A DNA stretch of 64,000 nt from HK1 sp965202735 (lineage in GTDB: Bacteria > Pseudomonadota > Gammaproteobacteria > HK1): contig OZ241844.1 in assembly GCA_965202735.1 (NCBI GenBank), positions 868,001-932,000 on the forward strand, given 5' to 3'. Below the pieces are notes generated by a model. It was not told the origin of the DNA, ran no database searches, and was given only the letters and a program-made list of their open reading frames with translations. Below are positions 26,874-36,361 of the stretch, in pieces; positions within the stretch are counted from its first letter, which is position 1; each line of letters begins with the position of its first letter. Made by a program: the position numbers and the translations under genes.

Positions 26874-27320
26874 ATGTTGCTGACCAGATACGAGCCCTGG
26901 AGCGCGATGCGCCAGATCCAGAACGAGATGAGCCGCGTGTTCGACCGCGCGGTGGCCGGAACCGAGGACGGCTCGAACGTGGCGACCAGCCGCTGGACGC
27001 CGGCGGTGGACATCAAGGAAGACGCCGAACGGTTCACGATCACCGCGGACATTCCCGGAGTCGAGCCCGGCGACATCGAGGTCACGATGGAGAACGGCGT
27101 GCTCACCATCAGGGGCGAGCGCAAGCTCGAGACCCGGAACGAGGGCGACGACGGCTACCGCCGGGTCGAGCGGGTGTACGGCGGCTTCTACCGCCGCTTC
27201 ACCCTGCCCGACACCGCCGACGCCGAGGCCATCTCCGCCAGCGGCAGGAACGGCGTGCTGGAGGTGACCATCCCGAAGCGCGCGGCGCTGCAGCCCAAGC
27301 GCATCGAGGTCTCCCACTGA
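26874..27320 (+). CDS. Small heat-shock protein Hsp20
   Basis: The 148-residue protein has the alpha-crystallin domain (about residues 42-138): WTPAVDIKEDAERFTITADIPGV, ENGVLTIRGERK, YGGFYRRFTLP and the terminal GVLEVTIPK. The C-terminal ALQPKRIEVSH provides the family tail in place of a strict I-x-I motif. It binds unfolding proteins and holds them for DnaK/ClpB. AGGACGGACAG precedes ATG 26874, and a heat-shock-type -35 lies upstream. Confidence 0.95.
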   Translation: MLLTRYEPWSAMRQIQNEMSRVFDRAVAGTEDGSNVATSRWTPAVDIKEDAERFTITADIPGVEPGDIEVTMENGVLTIRGERKLETRNEGDDGYRRVERVYGGFYRRFTLPDTADAEAISASGRNGVLEVTIPKRAALQPKRIEVSH

Positions 27321-27360
27321 AGGAGCCGCACGCGAAGGTGGGGCGGCGCCGGCCGCCCCA

Positions 27361-27530
27361 CCCCGCATGATTCATCTCACGACCCCGGATGCTTCACGCT
27401 GGTCTCCCGGCGGTCCACGCCGAGGCCGACCCACCCCGCACGATTCATCTCACGACCCCGGACGCTTTACGCTGGTCTCCCGGCGGTCCACGCCGAGGTC
27501 GATCCACCCTGCACGATTCTCCCCGGCCCG
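27361..27530. repeat. 73-bp tandem repeat, 2.1 copies
   Basis: The string gattcatctcacgacc starts at 27369 and 27442 and a partial copy at 27515, a 73-bp period with about 95% identity. It lies in the 339-base space between convergent hsp20 and rpoH; no gene is seen there. Each unit contains ggtctcccggcggtccacgcc. Confidence 0.9.
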
Positions 27531-27659
27531 CCGTTTCGTGCCGCTTCCGGCCGACGGCGCCCGGACGTTGCGTTCGGCCGCTCCTCGGTGAATCGTCCGG
27601 GGACAGGCCGGCGGCGGGCGGCCGCCGGCGGGATGGAAGTGGGAGCTCGGGGTGGGAGC

Positions 27660-28520
27660 TCAGGCGGGAAGCGCGTCCCCCAGGACGTCCCCCAGCACGT
27701 CCCTGAGATCGCGCAGCGCATGGGCCTCGATCTGGCGCACGCGCTCGGCCGATATGCCGTACTCCGCGGCGAGCTCCCGCAGCTTCACCTTCGGCTCGGC
27801 GAGCCAGCGACGCGTCACGATGTCCCGGGCGCGGTCGTCGAGCCGCTCCAGCGCGACCCGCAGCCGGCTCGCGGCGGCCTCGCTCCACTGCTCCGCCTCG
27901 GCCGCTTCCGAGGGGTCCTGCGAGGCGTCGGCGATGAATGCCGACGGGGGCGCGCGGTCGTCGTCGACCAGGCCGTCGAAGGCCGCGTCGTGCGCCTCGA
28001 GCCGGCGCTCCATCTCCACCACATCCTCGGGGCGCACCGCGAGGTCGCTCGCAACCTCCTCGATCTCGTCGCGCGAGAGCGCGCCGAGACCCTGCTTCGC
28101 TCCGCGCAGGTTGAAGAAGAGCTTGCGCTGGGCCTTGGTGGTCGCGACCTTGACGATGCGCCAGTTGCGAAGCACGAACTCGTGGATCTCGGCCCGGATC
28201 CAGTGCATCGCGAAGGAGACCAGCCGGACCCCGACACCGGGGTCGAACCGCTTGACCGCCTTCATCAGCCCGATGTTGCCCTCCTGGATCAGATCCTCCT
28301 GGGGCAGGCCGTAGCCCCGGTAGCCGCGGGCGACCTTCGCGACGTAGCGCAGATGCGAGGTGACGAGACGCCAGGCCGCGTCCAGGTCGTCGTCGCGCCG
28401 GAAGCGCGTGGCCAGATCCCGCTCCTCGTCGGCGGTGAGGTACGGAAATGCGTGCACCGCCCGCAGGTAGCCCTGCAGGTCCGCGGCCGGCGCCGGCAGC
28501 CGGTGGGCAAGGTCGGTCAT
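27660..28520 (-). CDS. rpoH: RNA polymerase heat-shock sigma factor RpoH
   Basis: The 286-residue sigma-70 family protein has the diagnostic RpoH box QRKLFFNLR at residues 131-139. Region 2 is GLPQEDLIQEGNIGLMKAVKRFDPGVGVRLVSFAMHWIRAEI (about 71-112), and region 4.2 is VKLRELAAEYGISAERVRQIEAHALRDL. It directs transcription of chaperone and protease genes. It is convergent with hsp20, whose upstream region carries a sigma-32-like -35. The canonical YWI of region 2.4 reads HWI. Confidence 0.95.
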   Translation of the reverse strand: MTDLAHRLPAPAADLQGYLRAVHAFPYLTADEERDLATRFRRDDDLDAAWRLVTSHLRYVAKVARGYRGYGLPQEDLIQEGNIGLMKAVKRFDPGVGVRLVSFAMHWIRAEIHEFVLRNWRIVKVATTKAQRKLFFNLRGAKQGLGALSRDEIEEVASDLAVRPEDVVEMERRLEAHDAAFDGLVDDDRAPPSAFIADASQDPSEAAEAEQWSEAAASRLRVALERLDDRARDIVTRRWLAEPKVKLRELAAEYGISAERVRQIEAHALRDLRDVLGDVLGDALPA

Positions 28521-28940
28521 GATGCGTCTCCTGAAGCTCGGGTTCGCGGGGGAAGCGGCGCCGCGACCGCGCCGCGCACGTGCGTCCGATCACTCCCCCA
28601 GATGGAGCCGGCGGACGCGAATTCAACACGGCCGCGCACCGGCGGCCGGACGCACCACGACGCGCGCGCTTGCACTCGAGCGGCTGCACTCTCTGGAAGA
28701 GGCTGCATCGAATCGGACAGCCGTCGATCGTCTGGCGGAGACACGCCACATTCCCGCTTCCCATGTCCCTCTGGATTTCGCCGGAGACCCTGCGGCGGCG
28801 CTGCTGGTCGCGGAAGCCTGCCGCCTCGCGCACGGACACCAGTTCAACGCGGCGTTCGCGAGCGAGACCACACGGACAGATCCGCTTCCGCATCAGCGGA
28901 TCGCGGTCTACGAACGGATGCTGCCGCAGGCCGTCGGCGC
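28521..28940. other. 420-base spacer between rpoH and the split metalloprotease
   Basis: Short open frames exist on both strands, but none has a convincing ribosome-binding site or recognisable family. The rpoH promoter must lie here; no strong -10/-35 pair was identified by eye. Confidence 0.5.
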
Positions 28941-29803
28941 TCAGTCGGCGGCGCGGACGCCTCCGAAACCGCCGAGCAGCCGGACCTCGGGCCGGACATC
29001 CTTGACCACGCCCGCCATCTCCTGATGCGCCGGTCCGTAGAAGTTCCCCTGGACCCTGTTCCTCGCGCTGGCGAAGCCGTTTCCGGCGATATCGACATCG
29101 TATCGCAGGGCGGGCTGGCGGAAGGGCCGGGTACGGATCGGTTGGCCCCCGCCGCCGAGGTGCACGGTGAGGTTGCGCAGGCGGAGTTCGCCGTCCATCT
29201 CGCCAAGATCGACGCGCAGTTTCGCATCGCCGACCACCGGGGGCAGGCGCTCTATGCCGAGATCGACGCCAAGCAGCCTGCCGTTCCAAACGGCCTTGCC
29301 GCGAAGCGCGGCATTGTCGGAAAGGGCCGTCGCCGGCGCCGTGCCGAAGGCGTCGGCGTGGGCCTGCAGGAAGTCGTGGGGAGTCGGGGTCCAGTCGTTG
29401 TGCGCCTCGTGAAAATTGTCGCGCAGGTCGCGTTCGACGCTGACGCCCCACGCCGCCCAGGCGCCCCATGCCGCATGGCCGTAGCGTTCGGTCTCGGCCG
29501 CGATCTTCGCATCGAGGACATTGAATCCGAGGTCGGCCAGGATGGCGAAGTCCAGCTCCGACGGAGCGCCGCCGGCATAGGTGTCGGCGCAATAGGCCAT
29601 CACCGACGAGCAGACGCCGAGATGCGACGCGTCGCGCCTCGCACCCTCGGCGTGAGGTTCCTCTACCTCCCACCACTTCCTTCCATCCACCCATTGCAGG
29701 GGAACCGGCTTGCCGCCGTTGGCGCGCATCGCATTCGGACCGGACCAGGTGTGGGCCTTCGGATCGTAGTATGTGTCCTTGTACAGATTGATGCCGTAGT
29801 GGG

Positions 29804-31837
29804 CAGGGTCATTTCACGCTACCGATCCTCGCGATGACACGAAAGGGGTGACCTGCGCGGCAGGGTGCGGCGGGGTCCTCCGGGCGCGGTTTCGCAGCGG
29901 TCGGGGTCGGTCGGCCGGCCCTCGGACGCGGAGGCTTGCTGCGAGAGGGGGTGGCCGGAAGCCGGCTCAGTCGGAGGACAGGACGGCGTCGAGCGCGTCG
30001 TCGCGGTGCATCATGAAGTGGAGATGGGCGTCGGGCAGGTAGCGGAAGCCGCGATGGAACACGACGGCGAGCGCGATGTTGTTGAGGGTGGCATGGTTGG
30101 CGGGCGCGTGGCGCGCACGCACGCGGCTCGCGTCTTCGCCCATGGTGGCGTCGCGGCGGTAGTGGTTGGCGTTCTCGACCTGCCAGTGGCCGCGGTTCCA
30201 GGCGAGCAGTTGGGCCGGTCCGGCGCGCCGGGCGGGGGCCGAGGTGATGCCGTAGGCGGTCTCGGTCGAGGTGGTGCCGGTCTTCGCGTTGGTGCGTGTG
30301 CGCACGACGCGGAACGCTTGGCGGGCGCCGGGGAAGGGCGCGAGGGTGCCGGCGAGCAGCTCACACGCGGCGATGCGGCGCGTCTCGATGCGTCCGTGCG
30401 CCTTCACCGGGTCATCGGCGTGGCGGCGCACGGCGGCGGTGTCCCAGTCGATCGCGGCGAGCTGCGCGAAGCTGTCGGGGCAGTTCGCCTTGATTGCCAA
30501 CACGTAGTCGGCGCCGTGCGCCTCGACGATCGCGCGCGCGGTGTCGCGGGTCGCGTGCAGCGCGTCCAGGGTGAGCACGCAGCCGGTGAGGTCGACGTCT
30601 TCGAGCAGGGCCCGCAGCGCGGCGGTCTCGCCGCCCTCGTCGCGGCAGCAGCGGCTCGCGAGCGGCCGTCCGGCGTGGGTGACCAGCGTCACGATCTCGA
30701 AGTGGGCGTCGGGGCCCGCGTGCCGGTTGGCGCCCCGGATGCGCTTGCCGTCGGCGGCCAGCGCCGGCGTCGCGCCGCCCTCGGCGAGGCGCGGCGCGGC
30801 CCACTGCACCAGCACCGCCTGCAGGTCGTCCGGGTCAGTGTCCATCAGCACCCGGCACAGGGTCGAGTCCGACGGTGCGACCCGGCGCCCGGTCGCCGGG
30901 TCGGTCCACGCGCCGAGCGCCCGCAGCTCCGCCTCGCTGAGGTGGCGTGCGAATCGCTCCGTCGCCGCCGGCCCGTGCTGGCCGGCGAGCCGTGCCAACG
31001 CGCAGACCGACAGCACGGTCGGCAGCGAGTGCTTGCGGCCCTGTCCGCGCCGTGCATCCGGCACCTGCGCGAACAGGTCGCGCAGCGACCGCAGCTCGGC
31101 GCGCGTGTAGCGCACCGGGGTCGCCCGGCACTGCCACTCGGCACGGTCCAAGGGGGCCACCAGCCTGCGGCGCGCGTCGCGCCGCAGCGCCCGCACATAC
31201 ATCTCCTTCGGCTGCTCGTGCGGGTCGGTGTACGCCCCGTTGTGGCGCGCGAAGCCCTTCGTACGCCCCACCCGCACCCAGTTCGACGCCGCGTAGCATG
31301 TGCCCCGGAACCGCGCCGGGTCGACGAACGTCTCCGCCAGCTCCAGCGGATGGCCATACCGCGCCGCCCAGTCCGCGCTCAGCCGGCGCAGGCTCCGGCC
31401 CAGCACCCGCGACGCCAAGTGCGCGACCCCCGACCCCTCCGGCAGCACCAGGAACCGCGTGTTGTTCGCGATCAGGTGCAGCCGCCGGAACTGCACCGAA
31501 CGGTGCCAGCCCAGCCAGCGGTCGCGCGGACCACACTTGAACGCCCCCGACTGCCAGCCCACCAGCGCCAGCCAGTGACCGCGCCACGTCGCGACGTGGC
31601 GCAACCCCCGGCCCGCAAACTGCCGGAACCCAAGGTAGTGGTGCGCCGCCATCAGCGCGTCCCAGCGCCGACGCTCGTCGCCGCGCACCGCACGCACCTC
31701 GACTTCGCCAACGACTACCTCGGCCGGGTCAAACCCATCTCGCATCCCGCCAGCATGCACCAAGCCGACACGAAAAGCCAGACCCTGGCACACCAACTGC
31801 CCAGTCAATCAGCTACTGCTAGCGTGAAATAGCCCTG
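29804..31837 (-). mobile_element. ISAs1-family insertion sequence with 9-bp target duplication
   Basis: The ends are inverted repeats: CAGGGTCATTTCACGCTACC on the left and the complement of CAGGGCTATTTCACGCTAGC on the right, 17 of 20 matching. The nine bases CGTAGTGGG occur directly outside both ends (29795-29803 and 31838-31846). The element is 2034 bp, carries one transposase gene and interrupts the metalloprotease in antiparallel-free (same-strand) orientation. Confidence 0.93.
29967..31745 (-). CDS. ISAs1-family transposase with N-terminal DUF4338 (DruA-like) domain
   Basis: Two domains are visible. Residues about 15-220 carry the DUF4338 pattern: HYLGFRQFAGRGLRHVA, CGPRDRWLGWH, NNTRFLVLPEG, LASRVLGRSLRRLSADW, ETFVDPARFRGTCYAASNWVRVGRTKG. 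This is the domain of Druantia DruA. Residues about 240-590 are the ISAs1 transposase: LRDLFAQVPDARRGQGRKHSL, ADGKRIRG (first Asp), LTLDALHATRDTA (second Asp) and NRGHWQVENANHYRRDATMGEDASRVR (Glu). ATG 31745 is preferred over a TTG at 31808. The DDE triad looks complete, so the enzyme may be active. Confidence 0.9.
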   Translation of the reverse strand: MRDGFDPAEVVVGEVEVRAVRGDERRRWDALMAAHHYLGFRQFAGRGLRHVATWRGHWLALVGWQSGAFKCGPRDRWLGWHRSVQFRRLHLIANNTRFLVLPEGSGVAHLASRVLGRSLRRLSADWAARYGHPLELAETFVDPARFRGTCYAASNWVRVGRTKGFARHNGAYTDPHEQPKEMYVRALRRDARRRLVAPLDRAEWQCRATPVRYTRAELRSLRDLFAQVPDARRGQGRKHSLPTVLSVCALARLAGQHGPAATERFARHLSEAELRALGAWTDPATGRRVAPSDSTLCRVLMDTDPDDLQAVLVQWAAPRLAEGGATPALAADGKRIRGANRHAGPDAHFEIVTLVTHAGRPLASRCCRDEGGETAALRALLEDVDLTGCVLTLDALHATRDTARAIVEAHGADYVLAIKANCPDSFAQLAAIDWDTAAVRRHADDPVKAHGRIETRRIAACELLAGTLAPFPGARQAFRVVRTRTNAKTGTTSTETAYGITSAPARRAGPAQLLAWNRGHWQVENANHYRRDATMGEDASRVRARHAPANHATLNNIALAVVFHRGFRYLPDAHLHFMMHRDDALDAVLSSD

Positions 31838-33359
31838 CGTAGTGGGTGATCCCCAGAACATGGCCGAATTCGTGGGCGACCGAATGGGCCATGCCGTCAT
31901 GGAGATTGTCATGCACATGACTGGAGATGCTGATGTTGCCGTAGTAGGGCATGAACTTGTCTCCGTCCGTGCCCGAATCGTAGGCTATCGGTCCCGCGGA
32001 CACCCGGCCGAAGTTGTTGAGCCGGACCTGAACGACAATGCCCTCGACATCCTTGATCGTGTCGACAGCCCTGTACCTGTTGCCTTCAACGACCTTGATC
32101 GTGACGTCACGGCGTTTTCCATCGCTGAGCAGCCGTCTGGTCCAGATTCTCGTCGAGCGGCGCAGGACGGCCATGAACTCCCGGGACATTCCCCCCTTCC
32201 AGTCGACAAACCCAGTTCCGGATGACGTCTGGTGCGGACCGAAGTAGAACGTGACGGGCATCGTGCCGGCCGGACCGCCCTTCCAGGCGCCGTATGCGAT
32301 GCCGTCGCGCTCGCCGAGCACGGTGATGGACCCGTCGGGAACCCTGGGCAGCGCCGCCGCCGATCCTGCGGCGTCGGCATGCGAGGCCTTCAGTTTCCCG
32401 AGTGCGCTCTTCAACGCCCCGGCCCGGGCGTTCGTCGGCGACGCAAGTCCCAGCGTTGCGGTCACGGGGCCGGTGTCATTCCAGCTCGTGCGCAGATCGG
32501 CGGCGCGGATGTTCTTCAGCCGTCGACTGTCCTGCTGCAGGTATCGACTGCCGCCCGAGGCCGACCCGGCCGCATCGCCAGCCCCCGCGCCTGCATGGAT
32601 GACCGGCGCGTTGCCGACCCTTGCGGGCGGCTCGCCAACCGGCGCGGCCGCAGCCTCGACCGGCGCCGCGATCACGCCTGACACGGTCCAGATCGAGTCA
32701 CCGGCTCCATACTCCATATGCCGGAGAGATCGGGTGGGCAACTTCACTTCGACAGGCCATGATGCTGCTGGATCGGGTCTGTCGCGCCACCCTGCCGACT
32801 CCCAGGCCTCACCGTATCGGTTCAGGTCATGTGCGTCCGGTATCGCAGACCGTTCGGGAAGGCGACCATGACCCGGCTTGCCGGACGCTGTTCCGGCTGC
32901 AACGTCCACGAAGCTGTTGCTTCCGGGGCCTTCAGCGCTCCGGGCAGGCGAAGCCGATATTCCGGATCCCTTCTCAAGCGGGCTCAGATGCGAATTCCCC
33001 CCGCCGCAGGCGGCAAGCAGCAGCGCCGACAGTGCAACGACGGCCCGGAAGCGCACCGCCGGCACACGGGGAACGATCCCGGCCCGGCCTTCCGCCCATT
33101 CTCCGCTGCGGCCTCGTGCCATGCCCCGGGCAACACCCCGTTCGATCCGTAATCCGGCGACCGTTCCCATCAGCGCCTCCCGGCTGTCCGGCTTCGTCCG
33201 GCGCAGCAACGCCCCCGGCATCACGGGCGTCAGGTGCCTGCGCTCGGCAATCCAGCGCAGATACATAACACTCGAACGTGCTCCCGGCAACCGGAACAAG
33301 GCGTGAATGTTGAGAGCAAATAGAACTGTCCGGTGTTGTAGCACGTGAGTTGTCCGGTT

Positions 33360-33764
33360 GTTCTTTGATGCCGGTCTGGAGGTGGTGCTGGCGGTCCCTT
33401 CCCGCGATGGCGTCGCCGCGACGCGCGACGTGATTCGTTCGCTCCTCGGGTGGGAAGACGTGCGGGCCCGGCTCGCCGGGTACAGCGTGGACCCGCTTCA
33501 GAGCGAGCGGCTGAGAAGGCGCCTGGAAGAAGCCCGGCGTCGCGTGCCCGACACCATTCGCGCTGCCTGGCGCATCGTGGTGACCCCGCACGAGGAAGGG
33601 CACGCGCAGGCGTCCAGGCTTCCCGCCGACGGCGGGTCGCTGTTCGCGCAAATCAAGGCCGACGAACGTTCCCGCATCCAGGAAGCACCCGTGGATGCCG
33701 AGGCGCTCCTGCCGGACGGCCCGTACGATCTGTGGCGGGCGAGTGACGATGGGAGGAGGATGGC
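33360..33764 (+). pseudogene. Fragment of DUF499 anti-phage ATPase
   Basis: About 125 codons read LEVVLAVPSRDGVAATRDVIRSLLGWEDVRARL, then LQSERLRRRLEEARRRVPDTIRAAWRIVVTPHEEG and VDAEALLPDGPYDLWR. This order (life-style VLAP strand, LAW helix, QAKR-type coiled helix, W-hydrophobic strand) matches the middle of DUF499 proteins, which are usually near 1000 residues. There is no ATPase head before it, and the frame runs into the dimethylformamidase gene after it. It is therefore a two-sided remnant. DUF499 ATPases accompany DUF1156 methylases such as the one at 5929. Confidence 0.68.
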
Positions 33765-36029
33765 CTACGCGGGTCCGCCGGGCATCTCGAACGGCTCCGG
33801 ATCGAGGAAGCGGTCGAGCACGTTCGCGAGCAGCCGCGAGACGTCGTTGTCGAACCCGCCGGTCGGGAGGCTGCCGCAGAAGGTGATGGAGCCGGTGGAG
33901 AACACCGCCCCGCCCCGCGGGGTCTCGAAGAAGGTGAGGTCGGCGCGGATCAGCTTCTCGGCCGGCTCGCCGGGCCAGGTGACGAGGTGGGTGAGGTGCT
34001 CCTCGGGCACGAGCACCCACGGCGCGTCCGGCGGGTGGTTCTCCGAGCTCGCGACGACCACCGCGTGCGCCGGGGTCCCCAGCCGCTTGTCGGCGCGGTC
34101 GAGCTCGAACCCGGCCGCGCCGTGGCCCCCGAGGCCGTGGTCTCCGAACGTCTCGGCGTCGATGCCCTCGAACATCCACGCGACCCTCGGGTCCCCCGCC
34201 TCCGCACGCTTGCGGTAGTACGACCCCACGTAGTTGCCCTGGGCGGTGAAGCCGACCCCGGTGAGATGCTGGGGCGGCCGGCCGTTGCGGCGCCACAGTC
34301 CGCCGTACTCGCCGTCGAGCTGGTTGTAGTACTCCCCGGGCTCCGCCGCCCACGCCCGGATGCCGCCCTCGCCGCGGCGGATCTCGATCACCCCGCGCTT
34401 CTCGGGCGAGAGCGCCACCTTCCAGTAGAAGCCGTTCCCCCCGAGGTAGCACAGCCGTCCGCCGCCGTCGCGGTACGCCTGGAGCGCGTCCAGGGTCTCG
34501 CGGGTGTGGTACTCGGGGTGGCTGCCGGTGGTGACGACCCGATAGCCCTTCAGCGCCTCGACGCCCTCGTCGTGCAGCTCCTGGTCGGTGACGATGTCGT
34601 AGTCGTACCCCTTCGCCTCCAGCCACGCGGTGAGGTGGGTGTCGGCCGGGAAGTGGCGCAGGCCCGAGCCCCTGATCCCGGGGTACGGATAGGTGATGAA
34701 GCCGATCCGCACGTTCAGCATCGGCCGGTGCCAGGACGCGATGGAGATGCCGCTGCCGTCGGTGTGGTGGTTGTAGGTCGAGAGCCCGTACTCCGTGTGG
34801 TCGCCGGGGTTGTGCGGATAGCCGCCCCACCCGGCGGCCTGGGCCTTCCAGTCCGCCTTCCACCGCGGATCGCGCGACCACTCGGGGCGCGCATGGTTCG
34901 CGTAGACGGTGTAGGTGAAGGTCGAGACGACGACGGCGATGGACGCGGTGGCGGCCCCCTTCGGCGGCACCACGAAGAACGGAATGTTCTCCTCGGCGTC
35001 CCCGGCCGAGAGCAGCAGCGCGCAGGCCGACGAGCGCGTGCCCTCGGGCACCGTCCACTCGAATGCGGCGGGCCAGCCGCAGTCGGCGACGTCATCCTCG
35101 TGGAAGTGGATGGCCGCGTACTCCCGGGGGGCGTGGCGCCAGCACATCTCCCGCCCGGTCCACCGCGCGCCGGTCACCCCCCGCGCCGGCACGTTGACGA
35201 GCGTGCCGTGGAGCCCGTGCGAACCGGTGTCCTCGATGCGGCTCGTCCCGACGCCGCGGGAGAAGTCCCAGCGCGCGCTTGCGCCGCCCGGCGCGCCGCC
35301 GCGCGCGACGTGGCCGATCTCCTCGGCGCCGAGCGCCCGGTCGAACACCGCGGGCGCCTCGAGCTTGCCGTTGAAGTGGTGGGCGGGACGCGCGTGGTCC
35401 GCGGCCGCGAGCAGCAGAGCGGCGCCGGCGGCGGGAGCGGCGCCGGCGGGGAACGCCGCCCGTGCCGTGCGGGGCGATCCGGTCTCGCCGAGCCGGGGGG
35501 AGGGGAGCGCCCAGCCGGTGCGCACCTCACCGGAAGCGACGTCCACCACCAGCCACACCGCGTGCCACGCACGCTCGACGAGCGGCTCCGGCACCACCGC
35601 CACGTCACGCATCGACGTTCCGTCGCCGAGCGACGCGCAGAGCCGGCCCCGCTCGTCGACCGCGAGGGCGAACCCGCTCGCCGCCGCGCCGCCGGTGCGC
35701 GAGACGATCGCCTGCCTCGCGCCCGCGAGCCGCGTCGGATGGACGAGGCAGGTCACCGAGAAGCCGCCCGTCCCGAAGCAGCGCCCGGGGTCCTCGATGC
35801 GCGCGTACGATCCCTGCGGCGACCGCTGCTCCGCCGCCTCGCCGCACCTGGCCGGCGGGCTCGCGATCGGCTCGACGAGAATGCCCGGCCCGGCGGGGTT
35901 CGCGTCCGCGCACACGACCCGCACGAGCTTCGCCTCCACGTCGGCACCCGTGGCGTTGCTCAAGTGGAAGCGGATCGTCTCTCCGGGACGAACCGACAGG
36001 CGATCGGCATATCCGGTCAGCGTCAGCAT
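33765..36029 (-). CDS. N,N-dimethylformamidase large-subunit-like protein
   Basis: The 754-residue protein is close to the family length of about 760. The N-terminal part has a beta-rich segment, then a LamG/concanavalin-like insert (LAAADHARPAHHFNGKLEAPAVFDRALGAEEI). The C-terminal half (NHARPEWSRDPRW; YPHNPGDHTEYGLSTYNHHTDGSG; GSHPEYHTRETLDALQAYRDGGGRLCYLGGNGFYW) is the dimethylformamidase beta-subunit domain. The enzyme hydrolyses dimethylformamide to dimethylamine and formate with a non-haem iron held by Tyr and Glu. No small-subunit gene is adjacent, so it may act alone or on another amide. Amide transport and hydrolysis genes lie 7-15 kb away. Confidence 0.85.
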   Translation of the reverse strand: MLTLTGYADRLSVRPGETIRFHLSNATGADVEAKLVRVVCADANPAGPGILVEPIASPPARCGEAAEQRSPQGSYARIEDPGRCFGTGGFSVTCLVHPTRLAGARQAIVSRTGGAAASGFALAVDERGRLCASLGDGTSMRDVAVVPEPLVERAWHAVWLVVDVASGEVRTGWALPSPRLGETGSPRTARAAFPAGAAPAAGAALLLAAADHARPAHHFNGKLEAPAVFDRALGAEEIGHVARGGAPGGASARWDFSRGVGTSRIEDTGSHGLHGTLVNVPARGVTGARWTGREMCWRHAPREYAAIHFHEDDVADCGWPAAFEWTVPEGTRSSACALLLSAGDAEENIPFFVVPPKGAATASIAVVVSTFTYTVYANHARPEWSRDPRWKADWKAQAAGWGGYPHNPGDHTEYGLSTYNHHTDGSGISIASWHRPMLNVRIGFITYPYPGIRGSGLRHFPADTHLTAWLEAKGYDYDIVTDQELHDEGVEALKGYRVVTTGSHPEYHTRETLDALQAYRDGGGRLCYLGGNGFYWKVALSPEKRGVIEIRRGEGGIRAWAAEPGEYYNQLDGEYGGLWRRNGRPPQHLTGVGFTAQGNYVGSYYRKRAEAGDPRVAWMFEGIDAETFGDHGLGGHGAAGFELDRADKRLGTPAHAVVVASSENHPPDAPWVLVPEEHLTHLVTWPGEPAEKLIRADLTFFETPRGGAVFSTGSITFCGSLPTGGFDNDVSRLLANVLDRFLDPEPFEMPGGPA

Positions 36030-36138
36030 GGCGCAGGGCTCCTCGGGTCCGCGGCCGGCATCGGAGCGGTATTCTCACAGAAACCGCCGCGCGGGGAGCG
36101 GCCGTCGCGAGATGCTCGCAGGATGCGCGAACCGGCCA

Positions 36139-36258
36139 GCAATTCCCACCAGCGCCCGGAGAGGCCGTGCCGCGGGGGGATTCCGGCGCGATTTCGGCCG
36201 CCAAAGCGCCCGGGCGAGGGATTTCGAGGACATGTTCCTGCGCCAGCGAGAATCGCTG
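36139..36258 (-). repeat. 118-bp dispersed element, copy 2 (inverted)
   Basis: It begins AGCAATTCCCACCAGCGCC and ends GAGAATCGCT, and the interior matches the other copies (ggagaggccgtgccgcgg; gatttcgaggacatgttcc). One terminal repeat is slightly decayed. It lies in the 332-base space between the divergent dimethylformamidase-like and amidohydrolase genes; nothing else is recognised there. Confidence 0.88.
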
Positions 36259-36361
36259 CGAACCGGCCTCCGGCCGCGCGCGCCGTCCCCGCTTGATGGT
36301 ACAACCGCGCCGCGGCCGGCGATGCGCCGCGCTTCCCCCGGCCCGTTCACGAGAGCCCGCG

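Larger units (their letters stand above)
28941..33170 (-). pseudogene. Metzincin-type zinc metalloprotease lipoprotein, split by ISAs1
   Basis: Reading 33170 to 31838 and then 29794 to 28941 (one target copy kept) restores a 728-residue frame. ATG 33170 has GGGAGG upstream. A hydrophobic stretch ending LLLAAC is a lipobox, so this is an exported lipoprotein. The zinc-binding HEFGHVLGITH lies right at the break (GITHYG), and the Met-turn candidate SVMAY lies about 50 residues on, on the far side. Earlier residues (VWTRRLLSDGKRRDVTIKVVEG-type) form the catalytic-domain strand. The C-terminus is Gly-rich and resembles transferrin-binding or beta-barrel-like repeats (GEMDGELRLRNLTVHLG). As it stands the N-terminal piece ends four codons into the IS, so no active protease is expected. 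Confidence 0.88.
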
